A stretch of 64,000 bases of DNA from Aquanectria penicillioides. Lineage: Eukaryota; Ascomycota; Sordariomycetes; Hypocreales; Nectriaceae. Positions 38,861 to 50,077 of this stretch are shown in pieces. Position numbers and translations under genes: made by a program. The stretch lies in the NCBI GenBank assembly GCA_003415625.1, contig PYIU01000007.1, forward strand, positions 1,178,001 to 1,242,000, in the 5' to 3' direction. The first letter of the stretch is position 1, and each line of letters begins with the position of its first letter. Under the pieces are notes generated by a model. It was given only the letters and a program-made list of their open reading frames with translations. It was not told the origin of the DNA and did not search any database.

Positions 38861-41800
38861 GACCCAGCGAAAGCTCCCCTAAACGAGTCCTTGCGAGCCC
38901 TGGAGACACACAAAAAAGAGGGAAATCTTCTGAGGTTTCACCATCTGATGAATGAGAAATTGGGAATTAATTATCGGCCGCGCAAGGGCCGGGGAGCAAA
39001 GGGATGGGACAGGTGCTGGATGGAACGATGGGGCACGGATGAACGACAATGACAGCGGGGGAACCAGCAAATTGCAAGCCCTCTCGACCGCCGACCGGAT
39101 GGACACGCCATCCTTGGGCGTAGTGTACAGTGTACAACTTTGTGTGTACAAACTCGGGGATTTCTGACGAAAAAAAAAACGCAGCAAACACGGAAGGTTG
39201 CGATTGCGACGCTAAGTATTGGATGCACCGGGAGATTGGTGGCTGGAGAAGACCACAAGCAAACAACCCCCCCAGGAGATACCCATGCGCTTTTGAGTTG
39301 GCGGCTCTGGAGAACGGGGGACTCCAATCCGGACTGTTATTTTTGTTGTATTTGGGACTCTTTGGGACGGCTAAACTTGTCTGATTTATGGGCGTGTATG
39401 TGTGTATTGTGCTTTTATTGGCATGGGATCATTTTTTTTTTATATCTTTGGGTGGCATGGAGCCGGGAAATTGATTTCTTGACATGTTGCTCGGACTTTT
39501 GATCATGGAGAGAATGTTCCTTTTTTTTTTTGGGTCACTTTTTTTTTTTTTTTTTTTTTTTTTCCTCTCTCCGTTGGAGGGGCTTCTGTAGATGCTTGTT
39601 GGGGCTATTGTCAGCGCCAAAGCTAGAGCGAAAGCCAAAGCCAAAACCGCCGAAAGGCAGGGCATAGCTGTGTCAGACCCTTTTTGCGACAATGACATGT
39701 GATGTGAGGCTCATAAAACCTCGTGGGACCGTTGTTGTGGCGGGCTTTGGCGAGTCAGTGATCGGTCCAGGGCGCACGAGATCATGTTGAGGCATCAGAT
39801 CAAGGCGCCAGGCAGGGTCTGGGTCGCGAGATGTGGCGTGCCACACGATGGCAGCTCGCCTGATGATCCCTGCCTGTCTACTTATCAGTCGTTGTTTGTG
39901 TGTGTCTCGGTACCTGGGTCTGTCAGACCCACCTGAGGGATGGGCTGCTTATAGGGACCGGCGACTTCTGGAAGACGGGTGAGAGATGGGCAAAGAAACA
40001 GCACCGAAAGGCGTCTGGGGGGGATGAAGTGGACTGCTCGGATGGGAGGGTAGGCTAGTGAAGTGGAACGGAGGGAAGGGATGTGATGTGATGCACCTAA
40101 GGAAGCTTGAGACGACTGCAAGGTAACCATCAGGGAACGAGAGAAAGGAACCATTCCATTTCAATTGTTGTCCATCGCCCATCATCCGTCATCGACGTGA
40201 CCCAGAAGACCGGGGCCGGACGAGCCGTTTGGCGTTGTCAAAGCTAGTCCACAACGACTGCGCCCCCAGTTCGTCTCCCTTGGCGAAGGCGCTCGTCAAA
40301 CGGCCGGCTTTGCTCGAAGCGGACCAGCGCAACGGTTTCCACACTGCGCCACGCGTCTGCTGGTGTGGTGTTAAAACATCTGATGAGCCGGCGGCCCCAT
40401 CGGAACCGAACCAGTTGTGGGCGACAGGAGATGGAATATTGCACAGCATTGCTGATTGCTGATTTCTGGTGATGGGGAATGCGAATTCAGCGGAACATGC
40501 CTGCGAATCGGCCTGCCCGATTGAGTTGAAGTCGGGAGCTGCGTGTATGCAGAGTCCATGGCTTGATGTGATGGTCTTGTGGATGCGGTGACGAGGAGCC
40601 GCCGAGTTGGGAGGTCAATTGCGCTGTAGAATGGCATTGTTTGATCTTGCGAACTAGTGGGCGATAGTGATGACTGCCGAGGCAAGGTGTTAAAATAACA
40701 GTGTAGCTGGCTCCTGGTATTGGTACGCTTGTTGAATGAGGGGAGTGTCGACGAGAGGCGATGAACAGGTCGCATCCAATCAATCCATGGTCGTCTCTAG
40801 TGTGAGACGACGGGAAGGAAAGACTCAAAAAGCGGATTTACTGGGTTCAGCAACATAGGCCAAGAACCACTCCCAGGGCTCCTTCCTCCATTCTCCAGTC
40901 TCTATTCTCCAGTCTCTATTCTCCATGCTCCAGTCTCTATTCTCCATGCTCCAGTCTTCTTTCTCCAGTCTTCTTTCTCCAGTGTCCAGTGTCCCGTGTC
41001 CAGTCTCCATTTTCCAAGCTTCGTGTCCGTGCCCGTGCCTGTGCTATACATGTGCTTGCCGTGTTTGGTCAACAGTGTGAGACTTCGGCGGCCTCTAACG
41101 AAGAGACATTTGCCGTCGGTATTTTTTTTCTCGCGGCATCGAACGAACGAACTGTTCGGCGGCAGAGGACCGAACGATTCATCATTAGCCAAGGCACTAA
41201 CGACGGCTTGTCTCACTGCTTTCAGTCCCTGTGTTTACCAGGTCCCACTACCTAGTGTAGTGCCCGCAGCTGTCGCACCGTCGCTTTTTTTTTTTTGTCC
41301 CTCCCCTCTCCAGTAACCTACTGCCGAATTCACCAACAAGCGACAGCGGCCAACCGCTGCAATGTACCAGAAACCACCAATAATGCCACTATTCTGGTCT
41401 AGCATTTATTGGTCTCGTTTTGGCACATGCGCTTCCGCAAGCCATTCCCGCGGAGCCCGCATTTTCCACGTTTTTATCCCTCTAATCCCCGTTTCACACG
41501 TTCGATGTTGCTGTTTTCCCGTTCGACATTCGCATACGCAACATGCGCATCATCGGCCTCCGCCGCTCGCGCACACTGCCGGGCCTCGCTTCCTAATTGA
41601 GTTTTTTTTTCTTTTCCTTTCACGTCTCAGTTCACGTCGTCAACATGCAGAATATACGAGAAGCCGACAAAAGTATCTCGGATTTCATAAAACTTTCCCA
41701 TTGCACTCTGTATAAGCTGGGCAAGGTAGTCCTTGTACAAGCATTATACAACCATTGCACATACAAATCAACTGATCGGCAGCCCACCAGCCTTGTGCGG

Positions 41801-43004
41801 CATTACTAGCACAGCATTGACCTCTTATTTTTTCGTATTTGTAAATCCCCATGCACTTATCCATCATGTCATCCATTATATTCCCACCTTGGCGATTTCA
41901 TCCCATCCATCGGCTTGCCCCTTTTTTCGCATCTGACTTTTGCCACCATCTGATCTATGTAACTCTTACCCCATCGTGTTTGCCATGTTCCTCCTCATGC
42001 CTGGTGCCGCGTGCTTTGTGCGCCGCCTCATGTGCCCTCAGAACCAAACCAGAAAAACCCATGCTTCGCTTCCCCTGGCCTCCCTTCAATTGCCAATCTG
42101 CCCAGAAACCCTGCCCTGCCCTATCCCGACCCCTGCTCCGTTCCCCGTCGGCCTCTGCCCTGCGCCCGAGCAACACCTGCATCAGCCCATTCCCCATGGG
42201 CTCGCTCGTCCCGCTCGCGCCCACTCCCCGGTTGTTCCATGATTCCTAGCACCGAGAAACAACAGTGGCATGGTCCTACGGCTCATCCAAGCCCACCCCC
42301 CAAGGGTTTCCCCCTCTCTGCCTTTCTTTTTCTGCGCCCGTTCGACTTTTTGTGTCTTCCAGAACAGGAATGGAACGATTTCCACCCGGCAGACCACCAC
42401 GTCTCACCTTGGCCACCCCCCACCCCCCCCTTCCGTCCTTGCGATGTCGGCTATCGACAATGCGCCAGCCACTGCACATGGCCTCCCGGTCTGGGCCAAT
42501 TCCCCAAACCGTACCACTGTGGGTGACCGGTGAGCGGTCAGCTCTGGCCAAAATCCCCTTTCCGGAATGACGTCTCCATTCTCCTGAAGGGGGGGGGCAT
42601 GTAAGTGGAGAGAGATGCGCCCCTCGATACCATTGAGGTAGCCGAAGGATACTCTACCTCACCGAGGATATACGGATAAGCCGCCCAAGTGGATCGTGGC
42701 GCACGAGTGGAGAGGCGTTCACAACTATATTCTCACGCAGTGAGTTACGAAAATAGTCCAACGCTGTGACAGAGAAACCCCTTATCCCTGGCTAGCCTTC
42801 AATTCACCACGCTGCATATCGGCACTTAGAGGGGCGTGTGCTGTGGCAGGTCCGTAATATGCAACCGCTTTGAGTTTCGCCTACTCACTAAACATACCTG
42901 TGACAACTATTGCAAGGTTTCATTCATAACGCTATCGTTGGCTTCATTTCATTGACAAGAAAACATACGGCATTTGTGTCCTCTGACAAGCCAATTGCTC
43001 CCTA
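38861..43004. other. Gene-poor interval with minisatellite
   Basis: No conserved protein was recognised. It holds long T runs (39520-39563), a (TGATG)-like patch near 40081, a degenerate minisatellite at 40885-41012 and C/T-rich sequence at 41900-42450. An 8-bp-stem hairpin (TGAGGTAG/CTACCTCA) lies near 42633. The right end is probably the App1-like gene's 3' region. Confidence 0.5.
40885..41012. repeat. Degenerate minisatellite, ATTCTCCAGTCTCT-type units
   Basis: Eight or more imperfect units of about 14-15 bases, built around TCTCCAGTC or TCTCCATGC, stand in tandem in non-coding DNA. Unit length and sequence drift from left to right. Confidence 0.8.
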
Positions 43005-44656
43005 CTAAAACACCACGGCCAACAGGCCAATGACCAATCCCGCCGTAACCGACCCAAGCTTCGGCACAGCACCCCCGGACGCCGCACTGTCGTCATCAGA
43101 CAACCCGAAGGGTAACCCCTGGTACCCAAATGTCACGTTTTGCTTGATGGTGCTGTTGTAACAGTCTGCATTCTCAATGTCCAAGTTCCTTAGGTCGTCC
43201 GGCACCTTGAAGAACATGTACCTCGACTGCGGAATGCCTTTGAACCCCTCCGTGTTGTAAGGAAACTTGTCCCCTTCGTCCGTGGCACTCGTGTTTCGTA
43301 AGAAGATACATTGGACCTGTCCGGGGTAGTCCTTGTAAAGTGCTGGGTATGCCTTCATGACGTCACTGTTGCTTGTGTCCGCGACGAGTATGAAGCGTCG
43401 CTTGGGGAAGGTCTGGAAGATCATGTCGAGGAGGTAGCGGCGAATTGACAGAGTCGCCGACAGATCTGAGAAGTTGAGTGGTCGAGTATCAAAAGATCCT
43501 AACGGGTATGCCTTGTAGATAAAATCCTCATAGTTACGAGTTGCCTGTTCAGGCAGGGTAGTCAAGTAGTGAAAGTGTGTCTCCGGAAGAGACGAGGACC
43601 AATTGGCGTAGATCTCCGGCATGTTCATCCATGCAGTGAAGGGTCGGGCAAAGGTGTTCAGCAAACCTTCCTTTGGCTGATAGATCTTGGTGATTCGAAG
43701 AATGTCATCAATGTCCGAAATAACAGTAATACCGTCCAAGGGTACAAGATATGCCGTTGCATTGCCGCTGTTGTTCTTTCCTTCCGCGTATAGGTTAAGG
43801 GCTTGGACCCGCGACGTCTCGTTTCCGGGGATGAGATAACCATTATCTGAGCCGCTCGTGTTCTTGAGCGTCACAAATGTATCAAAGTCTCCCTCCGTCG
43901 TCGTATTATACGGCAGCGTTATCTTTTGCGCGCCTCCTTTCTGCGAGCCCCAACCATCAGCTGCGTGCTCACATAAGCAGCTCGCAAACACTTACCGCAT
44001 TAATTATCCCGCTTCCATTTGGCGCCTCGAAATTTGTGACAAAGTCCATTGTTACGCTTTCGTCCTTTTGCTGCACGACGAAAATAGACCGCGTGACGTT
44101 GCGGGCTTGCGCCTTGCCTACGTCGTCTAGCTTGTCTACGCTTGTGTCGATGAGGAAGACGTTTGCGAGGTCGTCAATCTTTGATTGGCTGACGTCGGGA
44201 ATCTTGTGCACATTTCCGTGCACTCGGACGTTCCATCCATTGTTTGTCCAATTGGCGTACGGGCTGTTGAACAGAGTTAGTGTCGCTTTGCTGTCTAACC
44301 GGGCCCGGATTGCGGTGTACTCACGGGAGATTCAATACTTGCGTCGGTTGTGAAGCCAAATCACTACTTGAGATGCCAAGCGATTTTTCCACTGCTGTCC
44401 CCGTAGGAAGCCCGTGGAAATCGAGAATGCCTGAATTGACCAGAGATGAAACACTACTCTTCACATCACTGATGAGGCCATCGACATAGGTTTCGACGTC
44501 ATCGACAATATTTCGCTCGACAAGATCCTGGACGGCTGTTGGCTCGGGTGCTCTGGCGACGGCCGAGTGGTATGCAGTAGGTTCGGCAACAGGAGCTGGC
44601 GCGGGAATAGCCATGACGGCTGGCACAAGGCCCAAGAGTGCTGCTGCTCTGACCAT
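43005..44656 (-). CDS. Secreted App1-like (DUF2183) protein, probably GPI-anchored
   Basis: Three exons on the minus strand: 44656-44325, 44263-43996, 43940-43005; 511 residues, all in phase. Residues 1-17 (MVRAAALLGLVPAVMAI) form a signal peptide. The middle holds the catalytic-domain signature of the App1 phosphatidate phosphatase family, here ISDIDDILRITKIY with Asp276 and Asp278; the usual DXDXT threonine is Ile280. FPKRRFILVADTSNSDVMKAYP follows as in the family. Many N-glycosylation sequons (for example NTS, NVT, NGS, NWS) fit secretion. The end (SAASGGAVPK then a hydrophobic run to VVF) looks like a GPI-attachment signal. Yeast App1 is intracellular, so this paralogue has a different address, probably cell surface. 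Whether it keeps activity with Ile280 is open. Confidence 0.85.
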
Positions 44657-45264
44657 AGTGATGGAGGTAGTATATCTCGGTGTTGTAGTGTATTGTGGAC
44701 GTCGCACTACGCAGCGACGAGACACAACGTGACGGCACAGGCGATTGTCGGGAGAGACTGAGAAGTTCTAGGATGTAGCATTTCACAAGGAAAATCCTAG
44801 TTGAATAAGAGACTGCTGCTGTGTTTTTATCAAGTCCCTGGCAAGTTTTGTTGATGTGCGCTGGCAGGTTCCTGCATCCAGCTGTGACATCACCACCATT
44901 CAGCCCTGCCTGCAATTGAGTCCTGGTTATTGGCCCCCGCCTTGATCCCTCACAACAAGCATCACACTACTACACATGCAGCCAAGACGGGATCATCGCC
45001 ACTTCAGCCGACCATGGTTAGCGTTCTAAATACACAGGGACCTGCTATTTCGGCTTATTTTTGTCACGAATTAAGGCAATTTACTTGGTACGTCGCGTAT
45101 ACGGTTTGGGCTACGATAGGTCCAGAAGTGCTAAATCAGCCAAGGGTTTCACATCCTCCAATGACATCATTGACATCCCGGCCTGCGGTGCCGGGAGATC
45201 CGAAACGCGGTCTCGACCACGATGCATAAAATAGCCTGAGCAACTTGGTCAACTACAATTCGTC

Positions 45265-46671
45265 CTATTTCTCGGCGGGGTTCTCGGTGGGGTAGGCAGT
45301 CAGCGCAGCCATCGTCTTACCAGCAGCAGCTGAATGAAGCTCGCTTCCTCGATTACTGGACCTGTTCAGTGTTAGCACCCATATCATGGCGAAGAAAAAG
45401 GAAGGTAGACTTATCCCCTCAACGCGGGGGGTTGTCCTCCACACCATTTCTGGCGAGAGGACAACCAGGACTACCTCATCCACTGCGGCCTGTCCGGTGA
45501 TCCAAAATACACAATAACCCCAACTTCGAAGAAGGCATGCATCACATTCATCGTGGCCCACGACTTAGCTTTGGCAGCGCCAGACAAGCACGAAACTTTG
45601 ACTCCAACTCGAGATGGGTCCCGGCACTACGTTCGGCGTCAGTCGCGGCCCAGAAGGTGAGCAGCCAGAAGTTGTTCTCGCCCTGCCAACTCTGACATGG
45701 ATTGAAGCCTTCGTCGATATGGTGCCACCACAAGTCGGCGCAACACAATGCATCCTAGAATGATTCGAGATCCGACCAAGTAAGCTCTTTCTGTGTGATT
45801 CGCGTTGCCAACAAGGACTAGTTTTTGTTTCCTCTCCATCATGTTCATAAGAACAACCAAGGAGGGCATTGACGGGCGGACAAAAGACATCCATAAAAAC
45901 CGCCCTTTCATCTCAGACCATCCTTTTCAAGATGCAGTCGAGGGAACCGCCTGGGCCATTTGGACCTGACGGTGGACTGGCGTCCTTCCACACCGATGGA
46001 TTGAGACCACCAGCTGAAGGTTAATGCGCTTGGTCGGGCTAGACGCCGATGAGGCGTCACACACCTGTAGCTGACGCTGAGATGTGGCCATGGGAGCAAT
46101 AAAGCGAAGGGAGATGGCAGATGAGACAGGTATTGATCTGGAATGCCAGAAAGCAGTTCTGAAGGGCCGGGAGCTCTACCGGTTGGCAAGGGTGGTCAGT
46201 GTTTAGATTCTTTCTGTGTGTGTCTCCAAGTTCCCCGCTACATCTGCTGGAACTAACCAGCAGATGATTCCGACAGGTGATGACTTGGATATAGTTGAAA
46301 AGAATTAGACAACTGACTGTTTGAAGCCGTCCCGGAGCTCCACTTCTTCCCTGCTCAGGCAAGATCGACCTATCTGACCTAAGGGTCAAGTTTGTTTCAA
46401 CTCCATCGTCCAGTCTCCACAACGCTGATCGCATCTCCAAAGCAGCCTCCTCTTGACCATTGTTCTCATCCAGCGGAAAGGGCTGACGAGCGTCCTCAGG
46501 CCAGAGGATCTTACCGTTATGACTCAGGGCGCCTTTCCTCTTGCGCACCACAAGGGTGACTGGATTGTTCTCCACGCCTGTCCGTCTGCATAGTTCCTCG
46601 AGTCCTTCATCCCACTTTTCAGCGGGCATGTCACGACTCTCGGTGCTTAATAGACTTAGAAGACGCTTCAA
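45265..46671 (-). pseudogene. Possible degraded gene, identity unknown
   Basis: Minus-strand fragments have protein-like composition but lie in different frames with stops between. One (about 46671-46340) includes MPAEKWDEGLEELCRRTGV and NGKILWPEDARQPFPLDENN. Another (45748-45548) includes DEGFNPCQSWQGENNFWLLT. A third (45540-45265) includes YCVFWITGQAAVDEVVLVVL and ends LTAYPTENPAEK. The last has an intron-like stretch with a good 3' side (GCTAACACTGAACAG) but ATAAGT where a GTAAGT donor is expected, as if one G had become A. I cannot name the family. It may be a decayed gene, a fast-evolving spliced gene that I failed to assemble, or chance. Confidence 0.25.
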
Positions 46672-47168
46672 ACGACGAAACGCAAGACTGAGAAACCAGA
46701 TATCTTCTTAGGGTTAAGTTCCGAAACTCGTTCCCCGGCAAAGCTGGGCCGTCCCGTAATCAGACGACAGTGTGAACCACAATAGTTTCCCCTGCGGCAT
46801 CCAGCGAGGTCCTGTTACAGGCTCGGGAGCGGCATATTGTGGGTTAACCAGCCTATGAGGGGGGTCTGCAATAGACATTCCTTGCGGAAAACGAGAGTCG
46901 GAGAACTGTGAGGGAGGCGTGACGCGTGTTATGTAGGAATGAAAGAGCTGATGCTTGGACGTGTCGGGAATATTCTAGGTGCTGATGTGTGCGTAATCGA
47001 GGAATCTTGTGGTGGAATCCGTATCTCCAGCAGCAAAACCAAGGTGCTGAGCAGAAACGTGAGGTTGTTGGTGGTGGTTTGAAAGTTAGGAAACCCAAGA
47101 ATTCGACGCGAACCTAGGTCGCTTAGTTAGAAACCAGACCCACTTTGCAGCCACAATTGACGCGCTAG

Positions 47169-47174
47169 CACGTG
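47169..47174 (+). promoter_or_regulatory. CACGTG E-box upstream of rtp1
   Basis: A single CACGTG hexamer lies 140 bp before the start codon, at a distance similar to the nearest site before spb4. Confidence 0.35.
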
Positions 47175-47313
47175 ACACGAATTTCATGTTCTGTCCCAGT
47201 GCGAAATACAGTGTAAATAGCATATGAGAAGATGAACAGAGAATCACAGAGAAGCTGCCTGACAAACCTTTCCTAGGTCAGCCTCACGACTGGAGGAGGA
47301 AGCCCTAGTAAAG

Positions 47314-50077
47314 ATGGCCAGCTCAGCATCTTCTAAGGCGTCTGCGCCGAAAGTTCTTGAGCTAATCGTGGAAGCAGGCAAAAAAGCCTTTGATCCTAAC
47401 GTTGATGCCGTTATTCGGACCGCTGGAGTTGAAGAGTACAATGAGCTCATAGAGAGGTATGGTATATGGATGGGCCCAGAATCCACGGCTCCTGGAACTA
47501 TGCTGATGGGTATTCTCGTGAAGCACCGAGACTTGGGCTCTCCTTCCAGCCCTAAACACCCTGATCAAGCCCAACGTGCTCCCGTCATGGCTCCGCGATC
47601 CGCTGCTCCAGACACTTACCCGCGTCCCGCTGCGGCCAGATGGTGTTCGCGGTACCATGGAATTTGTCTTCTCGGTTCACCCCAGTAACATCAGAAAAAC
47701 TTCAGACAGCTCGGAACCCCAAAAGCAGGGAGCTAGCATCACCCATGAGGCGGTGGCCGTGGCGACCAAGTTGCTGTCGTCAGTACCAGCCAGCATGACG
47801 CCCGATGCATGGTTTGAAGGTATTTCAGATCAGCTTCTTCGCCTAATGGATGGAGAAGGTGGGCTTGATCTTGCCAAGACTGCAGCGCAGATTGTTGGGT
47901 ACGGTATTCTTGGGAAAAAGCAGTTCGGCGCCCCAGGATGTCCGGGGTGGAACGCCTTTGTGCAGCCGCTTTTAGAGAATGTGAATCCTTCTCTAAAAAA
48001 GAACAATGATTTGGTCGTGATTAAGCTGGAGGATGACGAAATCATTGATCTCAGCCAAGACAAAGTTCTCGTCAGGGCTGGAATGCTCAAGATATCTCTT
48101 CAGCGACTCAGTGTTTTATTGCTCTCAAACCCATCTTCTGGTTTGTATAAGAGAGTTCTCCGGCCAGTGCTATTGCAACTTTGGACATTAGCGTCTTGGG
48201 CCGATCCTTTACCACTAACGAAGCAAGACTTTGCAGAACGTGCTAGAACCTTGCTCGAGGCCTACTTGCGGCTATTTGGAAATCCAGATACTGTCAAGCC
48301 TATCATGCAAGATCTTCTCAGTAGAGGGTCACCTGAATCCGCCGAGCGACCTTGGAAGTACCGACTCACAGGCAAGGGAGATGTTGAGATTGTGGAGCCG
48401 CGAGCTTTTGATGCACCCACAATCGAACTGAATTGGAACGAGCTTGAAGAAAAGTCGCTTACGATTGTTAATTTCCTTACCACATCTTGCTCGACGGAGG
48501 AGGTATCCTCTATCTTCCTCGGCTTGCTAAGGCGTTGGATCGAAACAGCGGGGAAGCAAGAGCAGGATGCGAAAATGGACATTCGCATACACGACGAGGA
48601 TCAAACGAGAGCCTCTCCGATACAAGATCTTGTGGAGGTTACAGTTCTTCAGAAATTGATGGACAAGGCTCCAGAAAAGCTCGTCAGCCATTTTGACCAG
48701 CTTCTCGAACTTATTTGTCAGGTCTTTCGAGCCGATGCTCAGTCCCGGCTTGCGGATGATCTCCTCGCGGTTGTTCTCAGTTTGCTCAACCTAGTCATCA
48801 CAGCACCTACATTCAAAAAGTCGCACATCAAGCCAGGCGAGTTGGAGGTCGTGGAATCTACACTAGACAGGTTGAGTAAGACGGATCGAAGCCAAGTATC
48901 CCCGACGGCGAGGAATCTATCAATGCTCTTGAGGTATCGAGATCAGGTAGAACAACCTGGGGAAGTGACCTCAGCGCCAAGCAACCGACAGGTTGAGGAT
49001 CGAAAGACTTACAACCTAGCGATGAACTACATCACTGGAGGTCCTGAGAATCCACCCCCAGTCGTATCCGAGGGCCTAAACCTCTTGTCAGGTCTCATCA
49101 TGAGTGGGAGTCCGATTTTGGACATACCAGCGATTACTGTGCTCATGTCGAATTTACTAGCAGAAAATGATGACTATATCAATCTACGGGTGATCAAGGT
49201 CTTCACGCAACTCGCCAACAAACACCCCAAATCCGCTGTTCAAGAATTACTGGATCATTATCTCGATGCGCAAGAGAAATCGACAACTGATGTTCGACTT
49301 CGATTTGGAGAAGCCCTGCTTCAGGTTATTGAACGACTAGGAGAAACCTTTGCTGGGGCCGTGGCTCAACAGGTGAGTGAGACGTTACTTTCCATCGCTG
49401 GCCGACGTGGAGACCGTCCCAAGACCATGGCCAAGCAAACTCGTGAGGAAAAGCGACAAAAGATGAAAAGGAACGATGCGGAAGATTTGATGGATGACGA
49501 GGACGGCGTCTCGGAGGAAGAAAAAGAGAAGAACGATATTTTGGCACAGATTCTCCAAGGATGGGAAAGCAAGAGAGGCAGCGAGGACGTTCGAATCAGA
49601 GCATCTGCTCTCTCTATTTTTGGCACGGCAATCGAGACCAACATTGGAGGAATCGGACCAACACTGGTCTCGGCCAGCATTGACCTCTGCATCAATGTGC
49701 TTTTAATGGAACGAGAGATGGAGACGGCTATTCTTCGACGCGCGGCCATCTTGAATGTACTCGGTTTCGTAAGAGCCCTCGACAAAGCCAAGGAGTCGGG
49801 GAAGAAACTAGGGTTCGGACTCACAGATCAAAGTCGAGAAGACATTCTGAGGACACTCCGTTACGTGGCCGAGACAGACAATGACGGGCTGGTTCGGCAG
49901 CATGCCAATGATGTCGTTGAGAGCTTGGAGAGTTGGCAGATGGTCAACATGATGCCGAGCCAAAATGTGCCGAGCGGGCCGGAGTTGACGAGTCTAGCCG
50001 GCCTCCACGTCAACCCCAGCGGGACTTTGGTTGACGCGGCTGGCCGGCCACGACCTAGGATCGAGGAGGTCGAATGA
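47314..50077 (+). CDS. rtp1: Rtp1/TANGO6-like HEAT-repeat protein (RNA polymerase II nuclear import)
   Basis: Two exons, 47314-47461 and 47550-50077; 891 residues. An 88-nt intron (donor G|GTATAT, acceptor CCTTCCAG) joins LIERY to ALNTLIKPNVLPSWLR, so the apparent frame change here is splicing, not an error. Most of the protein is helical and repeat-like, as expected for armadillo/HEAT folds. The C-terminal part matches the RTP1 C-terminal domains: RLRFGEALLQVIERLG, then RIRASALSIFGTAIETN and ILRRAAILNVLGFVRAL. An acidic/basic linker (DAEDLMDDEDGVSEEEKEK) separates the two. In yeast, Rtp1 helps RNA polymerase II subunits reach the nucleus by linking polymerase to the pore and to R2TP. The call rests on pattern recognition of the C-terminal domains; the N-terminal half is poorly conserved. 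Confidence 0.8.

Larger units (their letters stand above)
44657..47313. other. Interval between App1-like gene and rtp1, possible gene debris
   Basis: Divergent intergenic region of 2.66 kb. The stretch 45265-46671 has coding-like fragments in changing minus-strand frames (separate entry). A CACGTG site at 47169-47174 lies 140 bp before the rtp1 ATG. Confidence 0.5.

Noticed and set aside
42625..42665. Hairpin TGAGGTAG/CTACCTCA as part of a tRNA or small RNA
   Set aside because: Only one isolated 8-bp stem; no tRNA arms or conserved boxes around it.
47462..47549. Apparent frameshift in rtp1
   Set aside because: A canonical intron (GTATAT donor, pyrimidine-rich CCTTCCAG acceptor) restores frame exactly, so unlike the other breaks this is splicing.
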